From the NCBI GenBank assembly GCA_028554645.1, contig JAQOOI010000016.1:62001-126000 (forward strand): 64,000 nt of DNA, read 5' to 3'. The notes beneath the pieces are model-generated. The model was not told the DNA's origin. It did no database searches and saw only the letters and a list, made by a program, of their open reading frames with translations. This stretch comes from Omphalotus guepiniiformis. Lineage: Eukaryota; Basidiomycota; Agaricomycetes; Agaricales; Omphalotaceae. Numbering within the stretch: position 1 is the stretch's first letter; every line of letters begins with the position of its first letter. A program made the translations under genes and the position numbers. Positions 1 to 11,517 of the stretch are shown here, piece by piece.

Positions 1-578
1 TTCGTGATCGGCAGGAAGCAAGGATTCTGGTACAGGAGCCAGTTGGGAAGGCCGTTCAAAGCGGAGGAATGTGAACCACACGCCAACCATGAAGAATATA
101 TAAATATATTTTTCTTGAGGATAAGCGTTGAGGGTGCCATATCCTTCGCGCAGGAGCTGGCCGATGGAGTCATCAAACAGTAGATTGTGTGCTATGAGTC
201 CTGCATCTGTCAATGTCCAAGGCGAGCCATGAGCATCTAGGAGGTTGATAAGGATTGAGCTGGGTTCCAATCAGTAGATGACAAGAACATACCATGCAGA
301 CGTTTCGCTTCGAAAATCGCCCCTAACCGAGGTATCGTTTTCCCATCAGAGAGCAGGAAGCCAAAATCAGGTCGGACATTCATATACTCTTTCGTGGCAC
401 TCCTCCTGTGAGTGTGGGGGATCAGCAGTGGTTGTGAATGGGCAATCCAGCTTGTGGTTTTATCCGCTGGAGCTACAACCGTCGAAACAGTCTTGAGGAT
501 TTCACCGATCATAGCATAGACACGGTCTTCAACCGTAGATTCTTCCTGGGCGTTTTTGAATGCGTTCGTGATTGACAT
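1..578 (-). CDS. PD-(D/E)xK-like hypothetical protein, 5' part only
   Basis: The gene starts at 578 on the minus strand and runs off the left edge. Exon 1 is 293-578; a 56-base GT..AG intron spans 237-292; exon 2 continues open from 236 to base 1. The first exon contains RPDFGFLL followed 12-15 residues later by IFEAKRL. This spacing of PD and ExK resembles the PD-(D/E)xK nuclease fold that several fungal families carry. After the intron the protein stays hydrophobic and aromatic-rich. The nuclease fold is an inference from one motif, because the C-terminal part is outside the window. I do not recognise the exact family. Reading frame and splice signals are clean, so the gene looks intact as far as visible. 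Confidence 0.6.
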
Positions 579-1061
579 TCGTTGTTCTTGAAGAATTTCT
601 TCCTATAGGAGACAGCGCAATGCTAAATGGCGATATTTTACGGAAGGCGTAGTACGACTATCACTTGCCATGTCTAGAAAGATCCAGTGCTCGAATGACT
701 TGATCGGGAAAGCAGAATCGGTATGGCTTCAGGTATGGATGCACGCGGACTATATATACTAGTGCGCAAGGGCCTGTGGCTATTTCAGTGCAATAAGAGC
801 GTGAAAGAACAATGGACGCCGAAGAGAATAACGTTGTTCCAAGCGAACGAAATAAGGTTTATCAGTGGACAGATAGTCGAACTAGGGAGAACAATTGCGA
901 ATAGAACTCACGTAGTGGGCCAGAACAAAAGGAAGGAAGCGTGGTCAAGTTTGAGCTCGCCACAAAAGCGGGAAAACATGGCCAAATAAAACACCATAAA
1001 ACTGGCCAGTGCCATTTCCTCACGCCCCACACCTCAGACCTTGCCTTTACATTTGCACGCC
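579..1061. other. Intergenic, nothing recognised
   Basis: Short region between the divergent genes starting at 578 (minus) and 1062 (plus). Small open frames here have no supporting splice structure or motif. It presumably holds both promoters; no clear TATA element seen. Confidence 0.4.
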
Positions 1062-1786
1062 ATGGAAAAAGAAACCGAAACGCTAGCTCACAAAATGGAA
1101 GACATAAACCTCGAGGAACGTGAGGATGAGAAAGTGGAGGATATAGAGAAAATCCACGACGACGATGGCAAGGTTCCTCTCGATCCAGTCAAGGTGGGTT
1201 TTCTGTTTTCTGTCTTCCCGTCGACGCTCATTTCTCTGAACAGATGAACAGGACCCTTAAATGGGACTACATAACAAAATACGAGCCATGGGTCGAACTC
1301 CCCTCAACCTATTTCCCTATTCCCAAATTCAATCATCGCCCGCCTCGTTTCGTCTACGGCTTCGGTTTCCTTGCGAAAGAGTTGGTCGAATACGCAATAA
1401 AAATGAAATTATCGCCTACTCGGGAGGAAGTCAATAACGATATCATGCGCGTGGCGAATTTCTCCTCCTACGCTATAAATTACCTGAGGGACACGATCGA
1501 AAAGGAATTTGGTGTTTCTTTTTTTATGCGCGCGCCGTATTCTCGTGAAGCGCAAGTTGTTTTCGCGTTATGGGATAATTATTGCAAATGTCCGCCGCCT
1601 CCTGGACCGGACATGTTGATTAAAGGTGTTGAAAGAATGGAGGAATTGCTGAAAGAGGGGGGGATTGAGAGGCATCCGAAGTGGTATATATCGATGCGCG
1701 AGATGTTTGACACGGACTCGGATGAGATGTTTGATATTCCGGCTGATTTCAGACGTTACTATCCTGCTCGTACTCAGGCGGTGTAG
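1062..1786 (+). CDS. Hypothetical protein, intact paralogue of a local family
   Basis: Two exons, 1062-1193 and 1244-1786, are separated by a 50-base intron (GTGGGT..ACAG), giving 224 residues. The N-terminal exon encodes a charged, acidic segment starting MEKETETLAHK. The second exon is aromatic and proline-rich, with WDYITKYEPW near its start and LLKEGGIERHPKWYIS near its end. No signal peptide, membrane segment or known domain is visible. A frameshifted paralogue lies 0.8 kb downstream on the same strand, and a first-exon fragment lies further on in inverted orientation, so this is the functional member of a small local expansion. Start choice: the ATG at 1062 matches the conserved start of the second copy. 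Function unknown. Confidence 0.7.
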
Positions 1787-2587
1787 GGGTAGATTTCTTA
1801 TGTTCCTCGTTTACTCATCGTCTTCGCTGTCGACTGTATCGCTTCTACCCGTATAAACGTCCAACTAGCCCTCCTTGTCTTTCGTTTCTTGGTTTGGATG
1901 CTCCTTCAAGCTTCAAGTTCGACTACTTGAAAACTTTTGCACATTTCCTCTCGTCCTCACATGAGATTTGAAACTTAGACTCGCTTGGGAATGGGCACTA
2001 ATTTACCTTTTTCATTCCAATACAATTCTTGTAGCAAGTTACAAGCAGGGACAATAAGATATACTTATACGAGGTGTTCCTACGTTGCAGTACGAGTAGG
2101 ATAATACCGTGGTCCGTCAAAAATCAGCCGGGGAATTATATCCCTCATCCGCGCTATCCATCTCGTCCTGCGATAAATACCACTTTCGGGTGCGTCTTTT
2201 CGTCTAACATTTGCTCCCTTACATCAACCACTTTAAGCACCATCTTCCGCCCAGGATGTGGTACCCCTCCTGGGTATCTTCTGGCTTAAGTACAAGTTGA
2301 TGATATATTCAGCAGGTAGCACAATAGGTTGCGCAAGTAGCTGAACGCACGGTATTGAAACTTTTCGGCATCCTTCGGCTCTGAGATGAGAATTGTTAAC
2401 AAGACCAAATAATCGTAATTTCACTCTCACGTGGTGATGCATATCTTCACACAAACTGAGAGTCAGACGCGACACAACGGTTGACGCGACGCGTTGCTGT
2501 TTTCCACCTACACGACCACGCTCTCGACTGTCCATCAGCGCTTCAGCTTCAGCTTCAGACCTCAAGCTCACACATCCATTGCACGCC
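1787..2587. other. Intergenic between tandem paralogues
   Basis: About 800 bases with no gene-like structure. It separates the intact hypothetical gene from its frameshifted tandem copy and presumably held the promoter of the latter. Confidence 0.4.
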
Positions 2588-3292
2588 ATGGGACAAGAAA
2601 CCGAAACGTTAGCTCACAAAGTGGGAGACATAAAACTCGAGGAACGCGAGGATGCGAAAGTGGACGATATAGAGAAGTTCCATGACGACGATGGCAAGGT
2701 TCCTCTCGACAAGATGCGTGAACTGAATGTTTTTTCTTCTTGTCAACGCTCATTTCTCTGAATAGATGAACAAGACTCTTGAATGGGACTACATATGTAA
2801 ATACGAGCCTTGGGATGAACTCCCCTGCACTTATTATCCTTTTCCTCGAATCAATCATCGGCCACCTTTCTTTGTATTCGGTTTTGGTTTCCGCACGGAG
2901 GAATTGGCCGAGTTTTCAATAAGAATGGGATACTCCCCTACTCGAGATGAAGTTATCATGATATCATGCGCATAATGACTTTCCCCTCCCATGCCATAGA
3001 TCGCCTGAGGCGCATCATCGTTTCGGAATTTGGTGTCCATATGACCCTGGCCTCTCCGTGGTCTCTTGAAGCGGATGTTGTTCTCGTGCTTTGGAACAAC
3101 TATTGCAAGACTATACCGCACCCTGGGCCGAAGATAATGCTTAAACTCATTGACAGAATGATGGAGATGCTAAAAGAAGGGGGGATTGAGAGGGACCCGA
3201 AGTGGTATATAGCGAAGAACGAGAACTTCGACACGGACTCGTATAATTCCCCCGCTGATTTTACACGGTATTTCCCTGCTCAGGCAGACTGA
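2588..3292 (+). pseudogene. Frameshifted tandem paralogue of the gene at 1062
   Basis: The copy keeps the same layout. A first exon starts MGQETETLAHK, there is an intron-like gap ending AATAG at about 2764, and then comes a body beginning MNKTLEWDYI. The body frame stops at about 2975. The alignment continues one base out of frame from 2966 to 3292, ending in the same LKEGGIERDPKWYI tail. Comparison with the intact gene puts a single-base deletion at about 2950-2960. The donor site is also altered: the bases after PLDK no longer give an in-frame junction, and only an earlier GT restores the frame. Two independent lesions suggest a pseudogene rather than one sequencing error. Confidence 0.7.
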
Positions 3293-3594
3293 GGCAGTGT
3301 AATAAAAAATTTCTCGTATATCTCGTTTACTCGTCGTCTTTACTGTTATGATTTGCTGTTCTGTTTCTGCCTGTAGTGTTCTTAATTTTATGTCCCTCCC
3401 GTCCGTCGCCACGCGCACGATTTATTCCAATGTTTGCCGGTTGGACCGTATCCTTCTATCCATGAAACCCTGGCGCATTTCCTCGCATTATCATTTTGAC
3501 TTGACGTGCGGCTCGTTCAATCAACATGGTAGAAGTTTATATTACTTACAATCCACAGTAGTGAATGAACGAGAACTACAAGAAACATATTCCT

Positions 3595-3690
3595 ACACTG
3601 CCTGTCTGTGTCCTCCACTTTCTGATCCTCATCTTCCCCGAGATTCATCTGTTCTAGTGTCTGTGATAAAGTTTCACTTTTGGTTTTCAT
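3595..3690 (-). pseudogene. Inverted fragment of the same family's first exon
   Basis: On the minus strand a 32-residue stretch begins MKTKSETLSQTLEQMNLGED and matches the acidic first exon of the genes at 1062 and 2588 (METETLAHK..ED.NLEE pattern). The second, aromatic exon does not follow; the frame runs on into unrelated sequence. It is a third, truncated and inverted copy. Confidence 0.5.
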
Positions 3691-4618
3691 GCACATGGTG
3701 GATGAACCAAGGCTTGAAGTTAAGAGCGGGCGGATCGCGCCGTGGGATTGAAGTTTGACGTTGCTTGGTGGCCACATACCACTCTTTGTCACTTTTCTTC
3801 CGAAGAGTTTGTTTTGTACTGAAAACATATTCAAGGTCGTTATTCTGGCCTTCAGTGCATGGAAGAGGTCGAGGAAGAGTCAAAGTCAGCGAGAGTCAGC
3901 GTTGGATCTGGTCTCATGGTCCATTGATGGTTAGTCATTGTTCATTACGCACGTTCTGATCCCCTTTCCACTGACACCAACAGAACGCCAACATCTTTCC
4001 AAAGCCACCATGTTCGCCTACCCTTGATTCTGAATTTTGAAAAGCTCGTCGCATCGGATAACGCGTAGCGCGTAAGGTGCTTCGTTTGCTTCTTGTAACC
4101 CTTTTAGAAAAGCGTAGAGTCGATGGATTTTTCAATGCTTCACTGGCAGGATTCGGATTCAAGGAGACTTGGGCTTAGTGTTGGGCTCCTCTGGGGTATC
4201 GGCTGGATGCAGGCATTTCTCAGCGATCTTACTTAGCTCCTCAAATTAGTCAAAAATCAAGCTCGACATACCTTGTATTCAACGCCAGAAATTTTACAAA
4301 TGCTATCTATACGTAATTCTAGGCCGCAGGCGACAAAAATCAAACAAATGAATTCAGGTTCGCTGCCTTTAGACGAGAAGCTGGGTGGTCTGGTTCTATA
4401 AGGTCTCATGCTGTCTCATGACGCTTCTGAAGCTCTTGAAGCGGCTTGTGGGCGACTCCGTTGGACGACAGTGATCCATTTACACACTAGTATGTTCCAT
4501 TTTTATTCCTACCATCACGGATGCTTATTAGTCGTGTAATAAACTGTAGATCCACAACTCATCCCATCTACCACATACCACTATCTCCTCCCACCACCAC
4601 CACCACCACCACCGCTCC
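3691..4618. other. Intergenic, promoter region of the SDR gene
   Basis: No gene recognised. The last 30 bases before the SDR start carry a CCA trinucleotide run. Confidence 0.4.
4591..4613 (+). repeat. CCA trinucleotide repeat in the 5' leader
   Basis: Seven to eight CCA/CAC units lie directly upstream of the start codon at 4619, probably in the 5' untranslated region. Confidence 0.7.
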
Positions 4619-5948
4619 ATGTCTACCTCTCGGAACGCCATCGTCACCGGAAGCGCTGCTGGTCTCGGCAGGGCAATCGTCGTTCGTCTAGCTGAAGACG
4701 GTTATAACGTCGTAGTGAACGATCTTCCGAATAAACAGGATCTTATCGACGAAGTCGTCGCTGAAATCAAAGCTAAAGGGAAGGAAGTTATTGCTTTCCC
4801 CGGGGACGCTGCATCGGAAGACGATGTCAGAGCGATGATTGCGAAGTGTGTCGAGACATTCGGAAGCTTGGACGTTGTCAGTCTTTCTTATTCTTTCGTT
4901 TCCCTATGGTTCGTTGAACATGCCTTTGAATGGTGCATAGATGGTCTGTAATGCTGGTACAGCGTTTGTGAAATCCCTACTCGATAGTACGCAGATCCAT
5001 TAACTCATACTAATACCGACTCTCACGTATTGCCTCTACTCAGCTACTGTTGAAGACGTGAATTACATCTTCAACGTGAATTTCCGAGCCGCTTTCGTAG
5101 GATATAGGCTTGCCGCAGAGCAGATGATCAAGCAGGGACAGGGCGGTCGTATTATCGGTCCGTACGGCCCCACAAGCTTCTCCCGAGCGCGTTAACTGAC
5201 ATTTACTGCGGGTTCGATAGGTGCTGCTTCAGCAACTGCGAAAAAAGGTGTGTTATATCCATTCCTTTGCTCGTCTATATTCCCTTCGATTCTCACTCGC
5301 ATATATATTTTAGGCTTTCCATTATTGGGCGCTTATTCTGCTACAAAGTTTGCCATCCGGGGGTTGACTCAGTCCGCAGGTGCGTTTATCTTCTTCTTAT
5401 ACCGCGTATTCGGGGTCTAAACAAAGGGTATTTCTACTTCCTACAGCTCAGGAATGGGGTGCACATGGTATTACTGTCAATGCGTACTGTCCGGGAGTCA
5501 TCTGGACACCTCTAAGTACGTTTCCCTTCAATTCCTTAAATTCACATCATCATCTGGAGTACTCAACACCTTGATCACGAAAACGTAGCTGAAGCTCTTG
5601 GAGAGGCATTATCCGCCTCTGTCGGCGCATCTCTCGGTCAGAAAGATGCAGACGTGCGAACTGTGGTATGTATTACCTACTTCTGAGAGATAACAGGGGG
5701 AGCAAAATTTGATGATACCGTGATATTTGTTTGTGTGGGCCAACGCTAGTGCTCTGGGACGTGTAGGAGCTCCAGTTGATATTGTTGGACTGGTATCGTT
5801 CCTCGCTTCGGAACATTCTGCGTTTATTACTGGTCAAAGTGTGAGTTGAATGCGTTTTTTGATTCATATGATGCAAATACTGATGTGTACGTGCGCGCTC
5901 GTTGTTGTAAAATAGTTCTTGGTCGATGGTGGGACCTTGTTTGATTGA
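4619..5948 (+). CDS. Short-chain dehydrogenase/reductase (SDR)
   Basis: NAD(P)-dependent oxidoreductase of the classical SDR family, about 260 residues in roughly eight short exons. Visible motifs in order: the cofactor glycine motif TGSAAGLGRA near residue 11, NAGTA, the catalytic YSATK with the following helix, PG after VNAYC, and a C-terminal ITGQ..LVDGG. Clean exons are 4619-4876, 4941-4986, 5044-5157 and 5221-5247, then exons around 5306-5375, 5449-5517 and 5588-5665, and the last one ending TGA at 5948. The junction between the exon ending near 5665 and the one starting near 5750 (ALGRVGAP) does not join in frame with any GT..AG pair I could find. The gene is therefore either mis-spliced in my model or carries a small indel. 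Sequence resembles diacetyl reductase-like fungal SDRs; the substrate cannot be assigned. Confidence 0.8.
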
Positions 5949-6646
5949 ACGTTAGTGCGCGGCTCTTGAAGAGTATATGCGTATCGAGAACTTTTTTTAT
6001 TGATAATCATAGAGTGAGACAATATATTATATGCTCGAGCATTTCCTTGAAGAAAACTTCACCGCATTCTCTATCTATTTTGCCAACCTCGTTTGGCGCT
6101 TTATAGACGGGCTATTAGACGCTCGCCTTCTCCGGCCCGGAGACTTGTGGTCCGTGCACGCAGTACACGTGATTCGTCCTACAAAGACCTGGCAGCAAAT
6201 TTGCACCACAACTTACAAACTCCTTTCAATTTCTCTTTTCAAATTTCCTTGGCCGCCGACATGAAGAATCAAGATATCTTAAGCAGGATTTCATAAACGA
6301 TATATCTGCTCCCGGCCCCGCTAATGAGAAGATTAGATATTTCACCTCCGAGTCCCGACGCAGTCACGCATATGATTTCAAGTGTTGATATCGTGGTATT
6401 CAAGGCGTGTTCTGCACTGTATGGTACGAGTTCTTGTTCTCATAAAATCGAGCCAACGTTAACTCGTTATGGTTGCCGACAGAGACGTACCTCGTAATAT
6501 GCCAGTGGAGTCCTTTTCTCCGAAGCTCGTTGACTCTACGGCGGGTGACGAGGAACACATCAGGTACGGCGGAGTCCCGGTGCATGTTGTGTGATTTTCA
6601 TTTGACCTTGTTGATATAGCTTCGGTCGTCTAGTGGTAATTGGACA
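5949..6646. other. Intergenic with a tRNA-like fragment at its right end
   Basis: No coding gene seen. At about 6619-6641 the bases TTCGGTCGTCTAGTGGTA look like the 5' half (A-box and D-arm) of a eukaryotic tRNA. No anticodon arm or T-arm follows, because the transposon-like element begins within a few bases. Confidence 0.35.
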
Positions 6647-6716
6647 TGCGCAACTTCCGCCTACTTCCGCCTACATCCCTCTACATCCCCGTGGTGAGTG
6701 AATTTCAGTATCAGTA

Positions 6717-6776
6717 CCAGGGGGCGTCCAGCGGAGAATTCCGAAATATCAACCCTCGAGAGGGGTCGTGCGAATT
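6717..6776 (+). repeat. Left inverted repeat of the element
   Basis: Begins CCAGGGGGCGTCCAGCGGAG and ends GTGCGAATT; its reverse complement lies at 11413-11473 with one extra C. Confidence 0.9.
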
Positions 6777-6933
6777 TGATGCGGCACACAAAAACGGCAT
6801 GAGCCGGCACTGCTGCGTGTTGTCGCCTATCAACCATGTACAGAACGCGTCCTCTGAGCTTTGAAACTAGTACATCTACGAGTGCCCCAATTTCAAATGC
6901 CAATGATAATATCTTTTATCGTCGAATTATGCC

Positions 6934-9900
6934 TTGCCTTTATCATTCATGCATCTGTCAGTACCCCATACACCAATCAAGAACCCACATCCCATAGGTC
7001 CTATTTCTACACCGGATGGACAAGAGATTCACGCAAGATTGAACAAGGAGAAGAATCGATACGAGATCCAATGTGAACTTTGTGATAGGGTCATAGGTTT
7101 GCCTCAAGGTCATCCATCTCCTTACTTTTCACATCGTGGATCCAAACAAATGTGAAAGAGATGCAAAGAAGCTGAAGCATGCTCAGACTCAGATTCCATT
7201 GCAGATGTCTACTAGTCCTACTCCTTCCACTCCCAAATCTTTGAATTCAGACTCTTCATTGAGCCGTTCATCAAGCTTATCATCCCTTTCCTCCTCCTTT
7301 CTTCACTGGAATACTCAGATTTCTGAATCACAGCCACCATCTACAAGTTGCTCAGGAGTAGCAGTAGAATGGACAGGCTCAGTGTATAGCTGCTATCCGA
7401 TTGCAGTACATGACCTCGAGAACTTCCCATGGCATCCAGCTGCTTTTATTGGAGAAACCAACACTCTCGTACTTCGCTCTCAGAAATGCTCCTATGATGG
7501 CTATGATTCAACTCGGCAATCTCCAACTTGTAATTCATGCCAGAGCATTGTTTATACAAAACGGTTCCAGGAGGTACAGAGTCGATCTCTTAAAGCCAGC
7601 GAACACACCCAATACATTTATCTCTCGCACTATCAACTCACGGGACTGCTGGATAAGTCTCGCAATACAGCTGTCAAGCTTCGTTCTCAGGTTTGGTGTA
7701 TCCCTTCTGTCACCATCACTATAGCTCAATGATTGTTAGGTTCAGGCTCTTCAGAAGCATTCTGCTACGAGTCGTCGGAAGATAGATGACCATAAGCGTA
7801 TTCTGATGCTACTGGCCACGAATGATATAGGAGGCCTCCGCCGTCACCTTAGTACTGCCTTGCGTCGTGGTGCAAGTGCCCGTATGGTCTGTGTGCGTCT
7901 TGAACGAGCAATCAAGGGCCTGATATCTGTTCGCGTCGATTTACGGATCGTGATCTTGACAAGGCACTTATAGCAAAGATCATTGGTGGACCACGGCTGC
8001 TCTATGCACTCACAAAAGCAGAAGGGTATGCATCACGATCAACACTTTCACGTTTCCGCAAGATTTCCCAGACTCCTCCCTTCAGTATCAACACCAAACT
8101 GCAGCTGAAATCAATGCTAATATTACATCCTTCTTCAATCCTGATGTCAAACCATTACCTCCCTCAGGGCCAGGAGACTTACTTCCGGGACTCATTCTCG
8201 AGATTGATGGCATCGCTATTGATCCCAAATGTCGCTACTGCCAGAAGCGAAATGTTATTCTGGGTCTCTGTCGTGAGCATTCAGGTCAGTATGATCTCAA
8301 TGTCACGGATATAGCATCAGTGGAGAAGATTCGCACTGCACTGTCTGAGCAACGACTTTGTTTTGGAGTAGATGCAACAGTAGCAGCAATTGCACCCTAT
8401 GCTCGGACCGATCACTATACTCCCATTCCGATTGTTGTCTCTCCGTCTGATAAGACAGAGACAGCGGTTTACCTTGCTGAATGGTTGCAGGTAGTCTTGA
8501 ACTCATGGTGCAAGCATGAGTATGGGGAGCAACGATTTGGGCCGATTTGGGCCATTGCCAGCGATGGAGACTCCACCTTCCGACTCGCAAAGCATATGGA
8601 TCTGCATGCAGAAGGAGGTGGCATTTGAATCTGAGTTGGGCACCATTCTCCATGCGCTTTCAGGCCTCAATCGTTATACTTCAAGAGGATGGAATTGTCG
8701 GAACCTGTGATCCTAAGCATATCATTAAACGCTTCGCAACACTACTACGAAACACGAAGGAATCACAGTTTACGATACCGTCATTTTTCCACAAAACATT
8801 CTCGACTCTCTCTCTCTCCTTGAAGGTATGACACCTCATCGCGCGGAAGAGCTGCTTAATCCAGCAGACAAGCAGAATGTCCCCAAGGCCGTCTCACTCA
8901 TACAAGAATTGATGAAGATCAAAGACCTCGAACCTAATCTTCATCCGTCTATCCTTCAACGTCGAAAGCACATTGCATTCCTTGCAGAGATGCTTGGCTT
9001 CTTCCTGCTCCCATTTATCACTCCCGACTATACCCTCTCTGACCAAGTACGATCACTATCTACATTCGCTCACCTTGCTGCTGCAATGTATCTTCGACAT
9101 GGGACTTCATATCTGACTGGTCCGTTATATGCAGACACGCAAGCTGTTGTGAAGAATATCATCTTTGTCATTGCACGGATGAAACTAATTCATCCAGACC
9201 TCGAGTTCTACATCATTTTAGAAGGGACTGACCGCTTGGAGGGTCAGTTTTCGGATGTACGCACCCAAGATCATTCCCGCAATTGCGATATTGAGCAGCT
9301 TTCTCAGAAGCTGAGCGCTGCAGCACAGCTTCAACTTATATTCGAACGGAATCCCGATTTGAACAGTGGACATCGGCGCCTTAATTTTCAGGATGCGCTG
9401 GGTATTGATCATATCAATCCAAAGTCATGGAAAGGAAATGTACGTGTGGGGGATGTTCACCTTGTAAAGGAATGGGGTGATGGTGCTTTGGAAGCGAACT
9501 ATTGCCTTGTTCGATATTTCGGTGAAGAGGCCAGGGTCGACTTTATCCGTCTTTTCGAACGATCAGATGTTGATCTGCTTCGGCCAAAGGGCGGACGCAA
9601 TTATGTGGGTGTGCAAGCAACCGCTCAAGACCTTCGATCGGAAAGGGATGAAGTTGACGAGACTGTTTTCATCGTCAGAGAGTGCTGAGAAGGATAGTTT
9701 TGAAGACGAACCTCTCGGGCTGGACATTGATGATTTTCTACCAGAAGATCCTGATGATCTCGAACGTGAAACAGTACCTGCAGTATTTCAGCCAGACAAG
9801 CTCATTCTACATGAAGGGAAACAATACCTGAAAGCATCCGTCGTCGCTACTCTGGCCTCAAATTGCTGGAAGAAAGTTACGATGCGTACTCTTCGCGTTC

Positions 9901-11281
9901 GTGGTGTAGCACTGGAGGACCTGCAAAAGAATCGAAAAACCGATTTGTTTGATGACAGCACCACCCTTGATAGTGACAACCTTGTGAAGGCCGGAGATCT
10001 TGCAAGCACACTTGTTCTCTGTGAGGATAGAAGGCGGTTCAGTTTGATCGTCTTTGAGATCACTGGTTTCCGATTAGGAAAAGAGAAGTCGTTACATACC
10101 GCAATCAATATTGATATGCTAGAGCAGTCAGAGAACGTTCCGATTATCCTTGGACAGGTTCTCGATCTCCAGTGGTCATCTGATAATGATTGTTGGAGTT
10201 GGACAGGTAAGTGTCACCATGAATATATGCAATGAACACGATTGTAGCTTACCACACTTTAGGGAGATATCTCTTGCCAGAAAAGTCTGCAACAACGACA
10301 AAGAACGTTCTCATCACCCGCCAACAACTTGCGCTGAGTTTCGATGGTCGACGAATCATTCCCCTTGCTCCGACTATAGTCGCGGCCGACGACTTAGACT
10401 TGCCACAAGAGATCACCTGGCATATAGAGCATGCCGACCTTTTGGAGGCGATGGAGAGCTTGAAGAAGGACCTGGGTGCGGAACACGATACTATGGTCGA
10501 TGAAGAGTCAACAATCATTCAATGTATGAAAAATGCGGCTATTCCTTACCAGATATTGCATCCCAACAGACTGCCCCTACATTTTCCAGTCAAGCTCTCA
10601 GCACTGCGGTCTGCTGTAACAGCTCCACCGATGAAACCAAACGAGTCTGCGCCTTGCAAGCTATGTGGAAAATCAGTACAATATCAAAATGCGGGGTCAT
10701 GTAGGAAAGCACATCCTATGCGCTGCTCGAGGACTCAAAGAAGCGGACCTTCTCACAAACGTTGGGACAGCTCCTTGTGGATTTTGTGGTGTTGATGGTT
10801 GCTTCACGCAGCTGTCCATTTCAAAGTCAGGATCGATGAAGCTCAGCTCAAATTGTCCTTACCGGTACACCAACATGAGACTCAGTGCCGCAAGGGAGTT
10901 TACAGAGTCGTCACCATGTACCAATGTTCCCATACATTGCCTCCTATGCCCAACATCAGTCGAAGGTCAGCGCCATGCACAATTTGGAAATACAATGCAA
11001 TGATGCACCTACTCACCTCGCATGCTCATTCCACCAACGAAATGGAAGTGGTGCTGATACCGGGCCAGCTACTTGTGGATATGTTCATCACGAAGCGTGA
11101 GGAACGAGCATTAGGAGTTCCCGAAGATGAGACTGAGGGATATAGAAGAGAGCATGATATCCCTGGCAGCGATGATATCGAGGTCTTAGAGGAGGAAGTG
11201 AAACAAGGAGTGAAAAGGGAGCGATCAATCACAGTAACTCAACACGACTCAGAGGGATCCAAGAGATATAGAGAAGAATAG
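6934..11281 (+). pseudogene. Transposase-like protein, multiply frameshifted
   Basis: One protein can be followed through several frames. It has an N-terminal Cys/His segment (CELCDRVIGL at about 7070), a Ser-rich linker to 7690, and an intron at about 7691-7739. A middle part includes LLYALTKAEGYASRSTLSRF (about 8000), CRYCQKRNVILGLCREH (8235), CFGVDATVAAIAPYA (8360) and AIASDGDSTFRLAKH (8550). A C-terminal part has LEGTDRLEGQFSDVRTQDH (9210), CKLCGK (10660) and CGFCGVDGC (10780). The spaced acidic residues in VDA, SDGD and LEG could be an RNase H-like catalytic triad; that is inference. Frame breaks occur near 7150, 7940, 8080, 8625, 8690, 8765, 9680, 10690 and 10980. Related proteins are common as hypothetical proteins in agaricomycetes. 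This copy cannot make a full product. Confidence 0.7.
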
Positions 11282-11412
11282 ATTATATTTCTATCTAAGT
11301 AGCGTACAGGCGAAGGATTGGTAGAACGACGAGAATGAGAGCGACGCGCGTCGCTTATGTATTGGATCAATCGAGCCGGTTTGCCGTTCGAATGCCGAGT
11401 GCGGCTACGAAG

Positions 11413-11473
11413 AATTCGCACGACCCCTCTCGAGGGGTTGATATTTCGGAATTCTCCGCTGGACGCCCCCTGG
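11413..11473 (-). repeat. Right inverted repeat of the element
   Basis: Reverse complement of 6717-6776 apart from one inserted base in the CCC/CTCGAG stretch. Confidence 0.9.
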
Positions 11474-11517
11474 GCTCTTATATGTGGGATCGGCGGAGAG
11501 TTTAGCGAATTTGCGCA

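Larger units (their letters stand above)
6647..11517 (+). mobile_element. Decayed DNA transposon-like element, 4.9 kb, with inverted repeats
   Basis: A 60-base sequence at 6717-6776 recurs in inverted orientation at 11413-11473, almost base for base. Outside these, both ends carry a short related motif around TGCGCAA, which I take as the approximate termini. Between them lies a broken multi-exon protein on the plus strand with zinc-binding and RNase H-like signatures. I could not find a convincing target-site duplication. The superfamily is not assigned; the protein lacks the hallmark motifs I would expect of KDZ transposases. Confidence 0.7.

Noticed and set aside
3517..3834. Complete 105-codon minus-strand gene
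   Set aside because: Only the middle 32 codons match the local family; the surrounding frame is unrelated, so it is scored as a fragment.
6647..11517. KDZ (Kyakuja/Dileera/Zisupton) transposon
   Set aside because: The element has Cys clusters, but I see none of the core KDZ transposase motifs; left unclassified.
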